From Agapetus fuscipes (Eukaryota; Arthropoda; Insecta; Trichoptera; Glossosomatidae): a DNA stretch of 64,000 bases. Of the stretch, positions 41,801 to 52,557 are shown piece after piece; within the stretch, counting starts at the first letter, position 1; every line of letters begins with the position of its first letter. The stretch is from NCBI GenBank assembly GCA_951799405.1, contig OX637339.1:186001-250000 (forward strand). The letters are read 5' to 3'. The position numbers and the translations under genes were made by a program. The notes under the pieces were generated by a model. The model did not search any database. It worked only from the letters and a program-made list of their open reading frames with translations, and was not told the origin of the DNA.

Positions 41801-42044
41801 TAATAAGGCTTTTGTGTGTTGGAGCTCTCTCCTTCCTAACAGGTCATTTTTCAACTATCGATTAGCTGTCACAGAAGGAGAGGTGATTTCTTTGTCTGGC
41901 TGCTTCCAAAACTTTGCTTTTTGCACACGCAAAGGTAGACAAAGAACAGTGGTTCTCAACTGAAGTAATGTTTAACAAAACTACAGCGTTTAACCCTAAG
42001 AAGTTTCACAAAAAAATGAGAACAAACTTTTTATTTAGATTTGT

Positions 42045-42135
42045 GAACAGGAATGCAATTTACCAACGTATTTTGCCAAGCCAGAAACAAGTATTAACAT
42101 TACCTATCAATTAATAATTAATTAATTATTATTTC
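42045..42135 (-). mobile_element. SINE-D 3' fragment
   Basis: TGAACAGGAATGCAATTTACC, TTGCCAAGCCAGAAACAAG, then ATTAATTAATTAATT. Confidence 0.6.
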
Positions 42136-42162
42136 TTTAAATTATTGATTTAAAATGAAGTC

Positions 42163-42275
42163 CAACCGATAACTCAGTTGGTAGAGTGCTGACATTAGAT
42201 GCCAGAGAGTTAAGGTTTGACCTCCAACAAGAGTGTCTACAATGATTTCCCGTTTCAGTATTTAATAAGTTCAAT
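42163..42275 (+). mobile_element. SINE-A head fragment
   Basis: CCGATAACTCAGTTGGTAGAG with a diverged B box region (AAGGTTTGACCTCC). Confidence 0.65.
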
Positions 42276-42279
42276 AATA

Positions 42280-42575
42280 ATAATAATATTACGATGATTT
42301 ATTTGGTGAGCGCTTTTTTTGTCTGAATCACACCTCAAGTTCCCCTCTTAGCAAACTTGATCATTGCATGTCAATTCTAAAGCAAGACCCAGTTGCTGTA
42401 AGGCTGGATGGACCTTGGCTAACCGGTATTTGGTAAAGGTGTATGAATCTTTAACCCAGCGATGAGCATATTTGAAAATATAAACACTATATTTTTTGTG
42501 CTCCGCCAGAATTTGAGCTCACGACCTTCCATTTACGAGTCCGAAACTTTTTCCACTAGACTACGGACCGGTTAA
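42280..42575 (-). mobile_element. SINE-B copy
   Basis: (AATAAT) tail, ATTACGATGATTTATTTGG, through to CACTAGACTACGGACCGG. Confidence 0.85.
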
Positions 42576-43205
42576 AACTCAAAATCATTGTATACCTTAT
42601 AACCTTAAGGAATTTAAAATTGGCCACGAGAGCGGGGAAACCTTCAACGTAAGTAAGGTAGCTAGAATTGAAGTACCCTAATTATATAGATGTTTTAAAT
42701 TTAATTTGTCATAACAAAAAACAATAAGTTCTGTTAAAAACTTAAGTAAAAAAAAAACGAATCAAAACCCGAAAAACTGCAATGTGAAACGTTCTTTTGG
42801 TGATGAAAATTGAATTTTTTTCTTGACAAAAAAGGTTCCCCACAGCTGTTAGAACAAATTGTTTGAAATCATTACAACTGTGGTTTGGCCTAATGGTGGC
42901 ACAATAATTGCCCTTTCTTTGTTTTTACAGTTCTTTGTGTATTTTCTTTTGTAATTTGGAATACTTCTACGGTATTATTCTCGTACGGCAAGTCCATGGT
43001 TCATCCACCGCCGCCGTAAAGTTAATTCTTCATACTACATAAACAATAAACTCTTGATAACCTTTTGATTAAATATTGTGTGAATAACAGTCTAGTGAGT
43101 TCCTTTCTATTATTATGTTAGAAAGTCAAAAAGCGAGCCTCTCAGTTCCCTGAATACCAATCAATCTAGGGATTTGCGGTTGAGATAACTGGTATCAACT
43201 TTCGA
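42576..43205. other. unassigned AT-rich sequence
   Basis: No recognised repeat, exon or ribozyme; the GTGAAACGTTC string near 42785 lacks a hammerhead core. Confidence 0.3.
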
Positions 43206-43207
43206 AT

Positions 43208-43445
43208 TTAGCCTGTATGCGGCTGACCACCCATGCTGTAGAAAATGGTTCACTTTGACAATGTCACCCCTGTTTCAGCGCAGGTCGGCAGGAGTTGCAG
43301 GGTAATGTTCATTTGAGATTCCGGTTTTTATATTGTAGGTCCACATGCGGCATGTGCAAGCCGATCTTGTACGTGTCTGGTTGTGAGAATGCATGTAATG
43401 TGAATCTCCAATGTAACATATCTTCGCAACTTAGATTAGATTACA
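43208..43445 (+). mobile_element. element C copy
   Basis: GCCTGTATGCGGCTGACCACC to CGCAACTTAGATTAGATTAC; 5' tip lost. Confidence 0.85.
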
Positions 43446-43690
43446 TGAGATTAATAATTACCCAATGTCATTTGTTGAACCAGGATCAAAGTTATTGTCG
43501 ATAGGACACAGTTCAATAGGTTTAACTCGCCACATGCGACCCCTTCGGGGATAACGCGGCAAGAAGTTACACTATATGTGTCGCTTAGTAGCGTTACACG
43601 GTGTAGGTGGGGTTCAAACCAGTGGTAGTGTCAATAATGCAAATTCAAGCTCCGACGCCTTACCCCTTGACCATCCCAGCGAAATTCTAT
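43446..43690 (-). mobile_element. SINE-D copy broken by a SINE-A tail
   Basis: D body at 43446-43512 (CAATGTCATTTGTTGAACC) and D head at 43600-43690 (GGTTCAAACCAG; CCTTACCCCTTGACCATCCC). In between, 43514-43597 is a plus-strand SINE-A tail. Confidence 0.55.
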
Positions 43691-43880
43691 GGGCTTGTGA
43701 TCTGTTTATGTATTTACGAGTATTCTATATATAACAGCATATCCATTGTAAACGAGAAACTGTCACAATGCGTTTGACCCAAATGTGAGTGTTCCAATCC
43801 CCTAAGTGAGATGGGCCTGGCCTGATTGTGTAAGCGACAAGAGACGGGCGGGCTTTGTGGAAAAAATGCCTGCGTAAACA

Positions 43881-44222
43881 TTACACACACACGACAGAGA
43901 CACAATAACACACATAACACACACACGACAGAGACACAATAGCACACATAACACACACACGACAGAGACACAATAGCACACATAACACACACACGACAGA
44001 GACACAATAGCACACATAACACACACACGACAGAGGCACAATAGCACACATAACACACACACGACAGAGACACAAAAGCACACATAACACACACACGACA
44101 GAGACACAATAGCACACATAACACACACACGACAGAGACACAAAGCACACATAACACACACACGACAGAGACACAATAGCACACATAACACACACACGAC
44201 AGAGACACAATAACACACAGAC
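43881..44222. repeat. 34-bp minisatellite, about 10 units
   Basis: GACAGAGACACAATAGCACA plus ATAACACACACAC; unit starts at 43893, 43927, 43961, 43995, 44029, 44063, 44097, 44131, 44164 and 44198. Spacing is 34 bp except one 33-bp unit. All three minus-strand frames stay open across it. Confidence 0.95.
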
Positions 44223-44547
44223 ATAACACACACACGCAACACAGACAGAACCCAGCAATAACAGAACACGAGTGAGACCTAGATAGGAAAGAGTATTTGC
44301 AAAATTATGCATATTAAGGAATTTTGGTTGTTTATGTTTTCCGTGAATACAAGGTATTCAGATCATGAAAAGAGCTTAAAAACATTTTTACCTCTAAAAT
44401 TTATTAAATTTGTTTTTAAAGCATTCAATTAAAATTAAGAACGTAGGGCGAAAATAATGGCAAAGCCTGACTTTAAACTGCCCGAAGGGCCTAGCAGCCA
44501 ACCGTGCGACAGCAGGGTTGGCCAGCTAGTTATATAATTACATACAA
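44223..44547. other. unassigned sequence
   Basis: No recognised content. Confidence 0.3.
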
Positions 44548-44862
44548 AGTGTAACTAAGCTACACATATATAGCAACTTCTTGTCTATGCTATCCACGAA
44601 GGGTTCGCATTTGGCGCTTTGGTACCTATTTATTTTTACGCGTAAGGGAGCCGGCCTCATGCCAACCACTTCTGTTGAAGTAAAAGGTTCCCAGCTCTCG
44701 AGGAGACTGGTTCACATTTCTGGTCAAGGATGAGTAAACGTTGCTGTTATCTACTTTAGATTTGAAATAATCACGGTTTATCATTCCTGACACATTCGGT
44801 GGGATTCGAACGCGAGCTCTCGGTATAGAATGAAAGCACTCCACCACCTGAGCTATTGACCG
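44548..44862 (-). mobile_element. SINE-A copy
   Basis: GTAACTAAGCTACACATATA to CACCTGAGCTATTGACCGG; moderately diverged. Confidence 0.85.
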
Positions 44863-44934
44863 GACACTTTTTTATATTTCAATATAAATCATTCAATGAG
44901 AAAATTATTTTTATACTCCTAACCTTTAAGCATA

Positions 44935-45020
44935 AATAGGTTCCAAATGCAACATGCGATCACTTCGAGGACAATGCGATAATAAAATGCACTAAATGTT
45001 CAGTTTAGTTGCGTTGTGAT
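44935..45020 (+). mobile_element. SINE-A tail fragment
   Basis: AGCATAAATAGGTTCCAAATG ... TCAGTTTAGTTGCGTTG. Confidence 0.65.
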
Positions 45021-45221
45021 GGAGAATGAAAAAGACAACGGGCATATTGCTAATACGTGGAATCATACTTATAAAAAAGATAGATGATAACGATCTTGTA
45101 TGGAAATAAATATTCTTTCTACACACTAATACGTACAATAAACTACTTATTGGTCGCACAGAATCCAACAAGGCAATTTAGGGTTAATGCAAAAAATATT
45201 TAAAATGTCGCCACCTTAAAC

Positions 45222-45308
45222 GTAAAACTGACAGAGTCAAGTGGAAGCACTTGTGTGGAGGTACTCGCCACCCCTAGAGGAAAGGCGGCAGGATACAAGA
45301 CAAGCATG
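45222..45308 (+). mobile_element. RTE-like LINE 3' terminus
   Basis: AGAGTCAAGTGGAAGCACTTG ... GCCACCCCTAGAGGAAAGG, matching the minus-strand end at 55.5 kb. Confidence 0.65.
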
Positions 45309-45714
45309 GAAATTTAAACACTCTATAGAGCTGCTGTTTTAGCTTCCATACATATTTCATTAAACGCTACGGTAGAGTTTGAAAGTGAAACAGTATACTC
45401 GTGGTTGGTTTTTACGCTACGACAATGTTTTCTACTTCGCTACACAATAGTAAAGTTCCCTCTACGCCATAACAAGCTAGGAGCTACGCTGCGTCGTAGA
45501 GCCCATTAGATTTGGTTCTACGCACGTATATTGCAGTATATTGTAAAAGGAAACGACTGCTTTTATTTAAAAAAAGATAAAATGGAAATGAAGTCCGTGT
45601 TGTCCGATCGATATCAAAGATTAAACGACTTATTTCGAGGGTAAGCTACACGTTTTCTCAAATTGTGGTATAATTCTGATGAGCGGCTTATCAATAGCTT
45701 AGCAAATGGCTTCT
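45309..45714. other. unassigned; CTACG-rich
   Basis: 45350-45530 is rich in ACGCTACG-type words, also seen at 30.9 and 31.8 kb; possibly an old repeat. Confidence 0.3.
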
Positions 45715-45967
45715 TTCTTATCTAATCTAATCTTAGTTGCAAATATGTGTAACATTGGGGATTTGTATTACATGCATTCTCACCAGCAGACACGTACAAG
45801 TTTCCGCTTAAACATGCCGCATGTGAACCTACAAGATAAAAACCTAATCTCAAATGGACATACACCCCGCAACTCCTGCCGACCTTTCCTGAAAGTTGAA
45901 ATTGGGAAAGTGAAGCATTTTCTACAGCATAGGTGGTCAGCCGCATACCAACCCTTAAGTCAAGGTA
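45715..45967 (-). mobile_element. element C copy
   Basis: (ATCTA)n tail to CCCTTAAGTCAAGGTACC; the CCCCTGTTTC block is deleted. Confidence 0.8.
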
Positions 45968-46464
45968 CCATTTTTTCATACATTTAAAACGAAAAAAATG
46001 CGCTAAAGAAGTAATTGTAATCCGATCTCTTGATAATGGCGTGGAAACATCGAAATTACACAAGAAATAAATCAACTCGTGAAAAAATACTTTGTTTAAT
46101 TTTTACATTATTATTTGTGTGAAATATATTAACCGAAGTTTGTATTAAATTGAACCCGTAAATTGTAGCGATACCACGAAAATAGCTGATGCCCATGAAA
46201 TCTGTTTATTATTATTGACACCCGAAGTAAAGGGTATTGTTGTGTTTCTGGAGTTCAAAAAGTCTTTAAATTAAAAAAACTGGTCTTATTTCATGGATAT
46301 TTATTTTACAATATTTTTTTTTCATGGATATTTATTTTACAATATTTATGATATTTATTTTATATTAAACAATTTATATTTATTTTTAACAATTCACATT
46401 TATGGTTTAGCACTTTATATTGTATTTATATTATATTTTTATTTGTATTTATATTTATATTGTA
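45968..46464. other. AT-rich; TATTTATATT repeats at 46280-46465
   Basis: 46292-46343 holds a tandem TTTCATGGATATTTATTTTA duplication; no gene. Confidence 0.35.
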
Positions 46465-46588
46465 GGTCCACATGCGGCATGTGTAAGCGCGAAATTATGC
46501 ATGTCTGCTTGTGGGAATGCATTTAATGTGAATCTCAAATGATACATATCTTTGCAGCTTAGATTTAGATTAAGGCTTAGACTTTACA
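46465..46588 (+). mobile_element. element C 3' fragment
   Basis: TTGTAGGTCCACATGCGGCA to TTTGCAGCTTAGATTTAGATT. Confidence 0.8.
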
Positions 46589-46589
46589 T

Positions 46590-46872
46590 TATTTCACGGT
46601 TGGTCTTCACTTACAATGTCTTTCTTGTTCAAAAGCAGAGCTTCGTATCAATACTGACTGACTTGCAAGCAGCTTGCGCTTTATATACTCCCAAAGACAG
46701 TAGTTACTAGAAGCCAATTTTGCTGGAACATTCCAGAACATAAAGCTTCCAGTAGATACGTAATTGAATGTCTCTTTTCTAGGTACCTATAATAATTACA
46801 CCAACTCTCATCGGCTATAACTAATACACCTACCTACCTAACATTTATATGTATTTGTTATTTACATGCCAC
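46590..46872 (-). mobile_element. LTR fragment (promoter region), minus
   Basis: On the minus strand: ATGTAAATAACAAATAC, AATTATTATAGGTACC, GCAAAATTGGCTTCTAG, then GGGAGTATATAAAGC (TATA box) and a short downstream part. A purine tract (GGAAGAAG) precedes it, as a polypurine tract precedes a 3' LTR. Cut by element C. Confidence 0.55.
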
Positions 46873-46967
46873 TTCTTCCTGACCACAGGTTGTCAACGTG
46901 GATCAGCTTGCCCCTACCTACACAGAGTCAAGACTCTTCCGGGACGAAACAGGCTAGGTGGAGGATA

Positions 46968-47337
46968 GTGTTATGTAAATAGTAGATTAATATAGGTGTA
47001 CATCGTAGGTAGCAATAATTATTATAGGCTTAAGAAATCTGGAAATGAAATAATCCCTTTGTACTCTCGAAGCTGGTAGAGCGTTCGAGCAAATTGGTCC
47101 CTAGAGACTTCTGTCTCTGGAGTATATAAGGAGCAAAATTAAGTGCAGAACAGCAGATAGATATTCACCTTTGATTAAAGAGTGTGTGAGGTGCTGAACT
47201 GTGAAATAAATTTGAGTTGCTAAAAGTGTTAAAAATAAATATAAATTGTAAAATAAATTCAGTGTAAAATAAAAAAAACCAAGAAAGAAGACCAGTTTGT
47301 TTTAATTTAAAGATTATCTGAACCCAAAAATACTACA
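46968..47337 (+). mobile_element. related LTR, plus
   Basis: TGTTATGTAAATAGTAG, AATTATTATAGGC, GAGCAAATTGGTCCCTAG, GGAGTATATAAGGAGC. It ends near CTACA (TG...CA ends). A purine tract GGTGGAGGATAG sits just upstream. No matching target duplication and no coding region. Confidence 0.55.
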
Positions 47338-47554
47338 GTATTAAATAAAATGTATGAGAATTGTAATGATATCTACATTTAGAGTATGTGCGATCAGCTG
47401 GTATTATTTCTACTTTATGTTTAACGACCTCACAAACAAGAAGATATATTATACTGCAATATCGTGGAATACAAACAACAAAATATGTGTCGACATAAGA
47501 AACAGAGAATACAGAATAATACCAAAGAGGAAGTCCTCGACTTATTATAACGAA

Positions 47555-48040
47555 ACTAAGCTACACATATAATGTAACTTCTTGTTTGCAGAGGCTCTAT
47601 TTTATTTGTACGGATAAGAGAAACAGCCTCATATCAAGCACTTTCAGTTGAAGTGGTGGTTTCCCAGCTCCGAGGGTGGCTGGTTTTCATTTTTTGTGAA
47701 AGCTTAGTACCCCTTCCCGGTATTTATATTTGGTTTGAAATAGACGTCGAAATGGAAAATAATTTCAGACACTCTCGGTGGGTTTCGAACCCTTGCTCTC
47801 GGCATGGAATACAAGCACTCTACCAACTGAGCTATCGACCGGACTTTTTGTGAGCTAGATTGTCGCTTTAAAAAGCGCCAATTCTCAAGCAAAACCCAGT
47901 TGACGTAATGCTGAATGGACCTTTGGAGAGTAGCTTTTGGTAAAGGTTTATGAATTTTTCAACCCAGCGAAGAGCAAATTCGAACCCACAACCTTCACGA
48001 GTCAGAAGTGTTAGCCACCAGACTACGGACCGGTACTAGA
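47555..48040 (-). mobile_element. A/B composite SINE, B part shortened
   Basis: A tail at 47559, head at 47785-47842. B body starts TTTTTGTGAGCTAGATTGTCG; B head is CGAACCCACAACCTTCACG with an ACTAGACTACGGACCGG duplication at the end. Confidence 0.8.
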
Positions 48041-48599
48041 CTACGGACCGGTTTGATTATTTGAGTTTTGAATTTTATGCAGCATTAGAAGTGAACTACC
48101 GAGTGTCTGTTTTTGGCCAAAATATGATATTTAAATTTTTATGTATCTTTGCAAATTAAGATTATATGTAGATAGAAAAACATTTTAAAGTTTTTCTAGA
48201 TAAACGAAAAATCACATAAAACGAGGACTTTGCAGGTGGCTCAAGACAAAAAAGACACCATCTGATGCAGTACTCTGAGAATACAACTCTACGTTTAACT
48301 CAAGCATAGAGTTTACCAAAAGTGTATCGATACCAATTCTAGCGCCTCTAAGTTTCCAAGCATTTTTGTAAACGCTAGGATTGAGTTTTTACGTAAAACT
48401 TTGCAGAAACAGAAGGATTGCAATGGAACAATAATGTAAACCTTGCCGGTACTGCAGCAAACACATGTGTTGAAGTTTTTCTGACGCGTAAGTGAGCTGG
48501 TGTTATATCATGTTGAACACGTTTCAAATACAAAAATATTTACTAGCACTCTGTAGGAAATCTGCAATGCTCAAAAACGCCACATAACCTCTCAAATTA
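48041..48599. other. unassigned; weak element C pieces
   Basis: 48070-48170 has a C-like GTGTCTGTTTTTGG to TCTTTGCAAATTAAG scrap; the rest is unassigned. Confidence 0.3.
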
Positions 48600-48825
48600 T
48601 TATGTTACCAATGTATAGGTTCATGTTTTTGTGTTTTTGTGCTTGTGTGCCTAGGCATGTTTACTTGCTGTGTATGTGTGTGTGTAGACGTGAGTGTTTG
48701 ACACTTTGAACTGTTGATACTTCTGGTACAATCTGGAAATATCTATTCTCGAGGCGCCTAGTCTATTCAGGAACACGCGAGAATAGGCCTTGGTCACATA
48801 TAAATAGGCTGCAGTTCTGTGAATT
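48600..48825 (-). mobile_element. element F copy, uninterrupted
   Basis: AATGTATAGGTTCATGTTTT ... GTAGACGTGAGTGTTTGACA ... GCAGTTCTGTGAATTGATG. It provides the empty-site comparison for the D insertion at 16.4 kb. Confidence 0.7.
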
Positions 48826-48892
48826 GATGATGATGATAGTTTAATATAGCGCCGTTTCGTAAAGATTTTCACTCCAAGGGCGTTTGCTGTGC
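48826..48892 (-). mobile_element. L2-like LINE 3' terminus
   Basis: GATGATGATAGTTTAATATAGCGCC to CCAAGGGCGTT. Confidence 0.5.
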
Positions 48893-48897
48893 TATCT

Positions 48898-49195
48898 AAA
48901 ACTAAAGCTGCACATGTATTGCAATTTTGTACTGCGTGTCACAGGTGTTGTATGTAGCGTTTGAAACTTATTTATTTTCACGGATAACGTGGCCACCCTC
49001 ACGCTAATCACTTCATTTAAAGTGGATGCTTAGTTCTTGTGAACACTGAGTAAATCTGGCCAGTATTTTCATGTTGGATCAAATAAACATCTAAACGGGA
49101 AATCACTTCTGACACCCTCGGTGGAGATCGAATCCTAGACCTCTGGAAGGGAACGCAAGCTTTCTACCAACTAAGCTTTTCACCAGATCACGAGT
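48898..49195 (-). mobile_element. SINE-A copy, old
   Basis: AAACTAAAGCTGCACATGTA ... TCGAATCCTAGACCTC ... CCAACTAAGCTTTTCACC. Confidence 0.65.
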
Positions 49196-49729
49196 TGAAA
49201 ATGTATTGTAACGTATATGTAATTGTGTGTTTTGTTTAACTGTGCTAATATCTATGATAAAGTCTGTAAAGTCTCTAAAGGTGTTGGGTACTTTTACAAT
49301 TAATATTCTATATTTGTATTGATCGAGATTGCTCGAGTGTTCTAGTAAAGTCTCTAATGCGCCAATTCTCAATTATTCGAGAATAATCCTTATTCTTGCT
49401 TTAAATTAAGGGCCAAATCTCTCCGCTGTCGGAGATGTCCCCCGACCGTTGCGTTATGTAGGTGTAAAGTTGACTTTGTGTGTGAACTGAATCGGAAATA
49501 AATTGTGCAAAATTAGTATACGCAATTTGTTATTAAATTGAACCCGGTAGAATCATAACAGTTTACAAGAAAACAGGATTTTTTTCATGATTATTGTAAA
49601 ATTGGTTTAAAACGTGAAGCAAAGCCTTGTTTGACGTTGAAAAGGGTGGGATAAAAGTATTTATTTATTGTTGTATACAGATTACACTGTCTACTAAACA
49701 TTACATACAAAAAAAACAACCCTGAAGGA
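49196..49729. other. unassigned; LTR-end-like string
   Basis: TTATTAAATTGAACCCGGTA at 49533 recurs as TATTAAATTGAACCCGTAAA at 46143, perhaps an old LTR border. Confidence 0.3.
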
Positions 49730-49800
49730 CACAGGGCAGTGGGAAGACCCAGAACAGCACGGCTGGATGGACTTGTGGGGGAGTATTGTGAAACTACGTG
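49730..49800 (+). mobile_element. LINE scrap related to 41.5 kb
   Basis: PEGHRAVGRPRTARLDGLV on the plus strand, then a stop. Confidence 0.6.
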
Positions 49801-49992
49801 ACCAGTCACCAAAGGTCCATCCAGCCTTACACCAGCTGGGTCTTGCTCGAGAATTGGCGACGATCAAGCTTGTAAAAAGTCATAGCTCAGTTGGTAGAAT
49901 GCCTGCATTTCATGCTAAGAGTTAGGGTTTGATTATCCACTGAGGGTGTCAGAAATGATTTCCCGTTTCGGTGTTTATTTCAAACCCAAAAT
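49801..49992 (+). mobile_element. A/B composite SINE fragment
   Basis: CCAAAGGTCCATCCAGCCTT, fusion AAGCTTGTAAAAAGTCATAGC, A head to CAAACCCAAAATAAAA; the 3' half is lost. Confidence 0.75.
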
Positions 49993-50119
49993 AAAACCAA
50001 CAGAGACAGATGGCTGGAACAACAAGGCACTGCCTTTACAAGAGGATGGTGACCAACAGAGATAGATAGCTTGCACAACAAGGCACTGCCATTAGAATAT
50101 AATATCTATAATACATTAT

Positions 50120-50362
50120 CTATAATCTAAGTTGCACAGATATACTAACATACATAACTTATATCAAATGCCCACAAACAGACACCTGTAAGTTCGCGAT
50201 TACAAATGCTGAATGTACAAATTAAAATCCAAGCCTCAAATGAACATAAAACCTGCAAATTATGCCCACCTTCCCTGAAACAGGGATGGCATTGGCAAAG
50301 AAACCCATTTTTCACAGTAGTGGGTAGCCAGCCTCATACCAACCTATAAGTCAAGGAATGAT
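50120..50362 (-). mobile_element. element C copy
   Basis: TATAATCTAAGTTGCACAGA to CAACCTATAAGTCAAGGAAT. Confidence 0.85.
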
Positions 50363-50730
50363 GATGACTATAATCGCTTATAAAATAAAAAGGGTTTACT
50401 CACCATTTTCATTCCTCTAAAAATTTAATAACCTTAAATGATTGTATCGAATTTCCCAAGTTAACGGGAGGGCGCATTAAATAAGGAGATTAAGGCCTGT
50501 CACTAAATTTCTGGTTTACCGCTGCAACTTATAAATTTAATCACATCTCTTAGTGGCGCCCTTAAGCCTTTCGCTTACATAATGTCGGATAAAGATGGCC
50601 ACTCATGCGTGCCAGTTTTGAATGTAAGCGCTTGCCATGCATGTTTGTATGAGTGCCACAAAAGGTATACTATTAACTTCGGTAACATCCAACCACTTAC
50701 TTTTAGAGTCATAAGTTTTTGTTTTTGTCA
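50363..50730. other. unassigned sequence
   Basis: No recognised content. Confidence 0.3.
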
Positions 50731-50885
50731 TTCCTTGACCGACGAGTTGTTATGAAGCTATCCAGTGACCACTCATACCGTAAAAATGATTCACTTTTGC
50801 CATAAGTTTCCGAAATTATATTCATTTTAGATTTAGGTTTTAATTTTGTCATGCAGCATGTGTGAACGCAAATTAACACGTGTCT

Positions 50886-51235
50886 TTTCAATTGTTATTC
50901 AAATAAATAACACCTTGTTAAACTTTAAAACACTGTTTATATTTCACAAATAATATAATAAATTTAAAAATTAAATTTTAAATTTTAGATTATACTACAA
51001 ACGTTTTCGACCAATATGGTCATCCTCAGGTAGTAAATTTTTTTAACAGAGGATGACCATATTGGTCGAAAACGTTTGTAGTATAATCTAAAATTTAAAA
51101 TTTAATTTTTAAATTTATTATATTATTTGTGAAATATAAACAGTGTTTTAAAGTTTAACAAGGTGTTATTTATTTGAATAACAATTGAAAAAACATGAAT
51201 TTTCACAGTGTTAATACACAAACCATAAAAAATAT
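50886..51235 (+). mobile_element. non-autonomous PLE-like foldback
   Basis: 350 bp between 11-bp duplications AACACGTGTCT (50875-50885 and 51236-51246). Arms of about 140 bp are near-identical inverted copies around a short AGGTAGTAAATTTTTTTAAC loop. The right end has an extra tail with TTTTCACAGTGTTAATACAC. The left arm carries an intact hammerhead. In the right arm the core reads CAGAGGA. Confidence 0.85.
50993..51035 (-). ncRNA. hammerhead ribozyme motif, most complete
   Basis: Minus strand: stem I TACTAC/GTAGTA (6 bp perfect), CTGAGGA, extra T, stem II GACCA/TGGTC with TAT loop (5 bp perfect), GAAA, palindromic stem III AACGTT, then U as the cleavage residue (triplet UUU). Confidence 0.75.
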
Positions 51236-51510
51236 AACACGTGTCTGCTTGTAGCCATACATAAAATATGAATCCTCAGTTTTAAAACATCCTGGCAACT
51301 TAGATTATAGATAAAGATGGCGACCCGATGACGTCATTAAACTCTCAGTGTAATCATGGGATTTTCCTTAAAGTATGAAACATAAATGTTAACTCACTTC
51401 AATCGCGTAAACATAAAAATGTATGAAAAGTAAGTCACTCACCAGTGACGCTGTTATATTTTTCATACAAATTTTATTGATTTAAGCAATAACAAATTTA
51501 TGTACAGTGT

Positions 51511-51990
51511 GACGTAATTTAAAACTGTCATGCATGATTGCCAGTTTGCCGCTAGACACACCACAAAAAAGGCTTTATAATAAGCATAACCTGCAAATGC
51601 GCAGCTGAGCCTGTTACGGTATTCATTTACAGTAATTCAAAACTGTCACGCAAGAGCGTCCGTCTATCGCAGACACAACAAGCCACAAACAGGCTTTAAA
51701 ATGAATATAACCTGCAAGTGCGCAACTGAAGCTTTACGGTATTCATTTTCAGTAATTCAAAACTGTCACGCATGAGTGTCAGTCTGTCGCAGGCACAGCA
51801 AGCCACAAACAGGCTTTATAATAAACATAACCTGCAAGTGCGCAGCTGAACCTTTTACGTACGATATTCATTTCAGTAATTCAAAACTGTCATTCATGCG
51901 TGTCAGTCTGTCGCGGGTACAGCAAGCCACAAACAGGCTTTATAATAAACATAACCTGCAAGTGCGTAGTTGAACCTTTACGGTATTTAT
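51511..51990. repeat. about 120-bp tandem repeat, four units
   Basis: Landmark GTAATTCAAAACTGTCA at about 51514, 51632, 51752 and 51876; each unit includes AGCCACAAACAGGCTTTA and AACCTGCAAGTGCGCA. Confidence 0.9.
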
Positions 51991-52189
51991 TTTCGGGCCT
52001 CGCTTTCATATTCACATTCGGATTAAAAAGGGGACAAGCTTTTAAAAGCTCCTAACGCACGCATTTACATTCGCAGAGCGTATGCCACATGTGTATATTT
52101 TTGTGCTTTCAAAGTACAATCGCGCTGTGAAGTCTTGTTTTCGTGAAAAAAAAATAAAATACGAAAACTTGCGCTCAACGGATGGGCTA

Positions 52190-52440
52190 TGAATGAGAGC
52201 TGTATAGACAAAAATTTGATTGTGAAAGTTCAAAAAATGTGATGGTTTACGCATCTAGAAAGAATAAACGACTGATAAAAAGAGTGTACAAAGGGAATGT
52301 AAAAAAAGAAACGTGGAAGGGAAGTAATGTATTGAGTAAATAAGCGAGATGGAATCTGTTTAGTGAGAGAATGAAGAGATCATGCATGAAGACTGAGGGA
52401 ATGAATGTCAAGGATATGAAATAAAGTAGAGACACATCTG
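52190..52440 (+). mobile_element. RTE-like LINE fragment, heavily decayed
   Basis: GTGAAAGTTCAAAAAATGTG, GGTTTACGCATCTAGAAAG and AGAGTGTACAAAGGGAATG follow the order of the 57.5-57.7 kb copy, with stops. Confidence 0.6.
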
Positions 52441-52557
52441 CCAAGGTGCTAGCATGAGCAAAAAAATCATGAAATGTATTGGCTTTTTCATTATAAGCGC
52501 CAACTTCTCACGATTCACAACGCTGTTAACTAGAAAAACCCCTAGAATCTATTTAAT

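Larger units (their letters stand above)
50731..51310 (+). mobile_element. element C copy interrupted by a hammerhead foldback
   Basis: Left part 50731-50885 ends AACACGTGTCT; right part 51236-51310 restarts AACACGTGTCTGCTTGTAG and ends TAGATTATAG. Confidence 0.85.

Noticed and set aside
42775..42800. Hammerhead-like GTGAAACGTTC
   Set aside because: No CUGANGA-type core or stem II upstream.
43881..44222. CRISPR array
   Set aside because: Direct tandem minisatellite without unique spacers, in eukaryotic DNA.
43714..44312. Three long Cys-rich minus-strand open frames
   Set aside because: They are all translations of the 34-bp tandem repeat; three frames open at once indicates composition, not coding.
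46025..46075. Another hammerhead (TTGATAATGGC ... GAAA)
   Set aside because: Core has two changes, stem II does not pair well and stem III is not self-complementary; below the standard used for the others.
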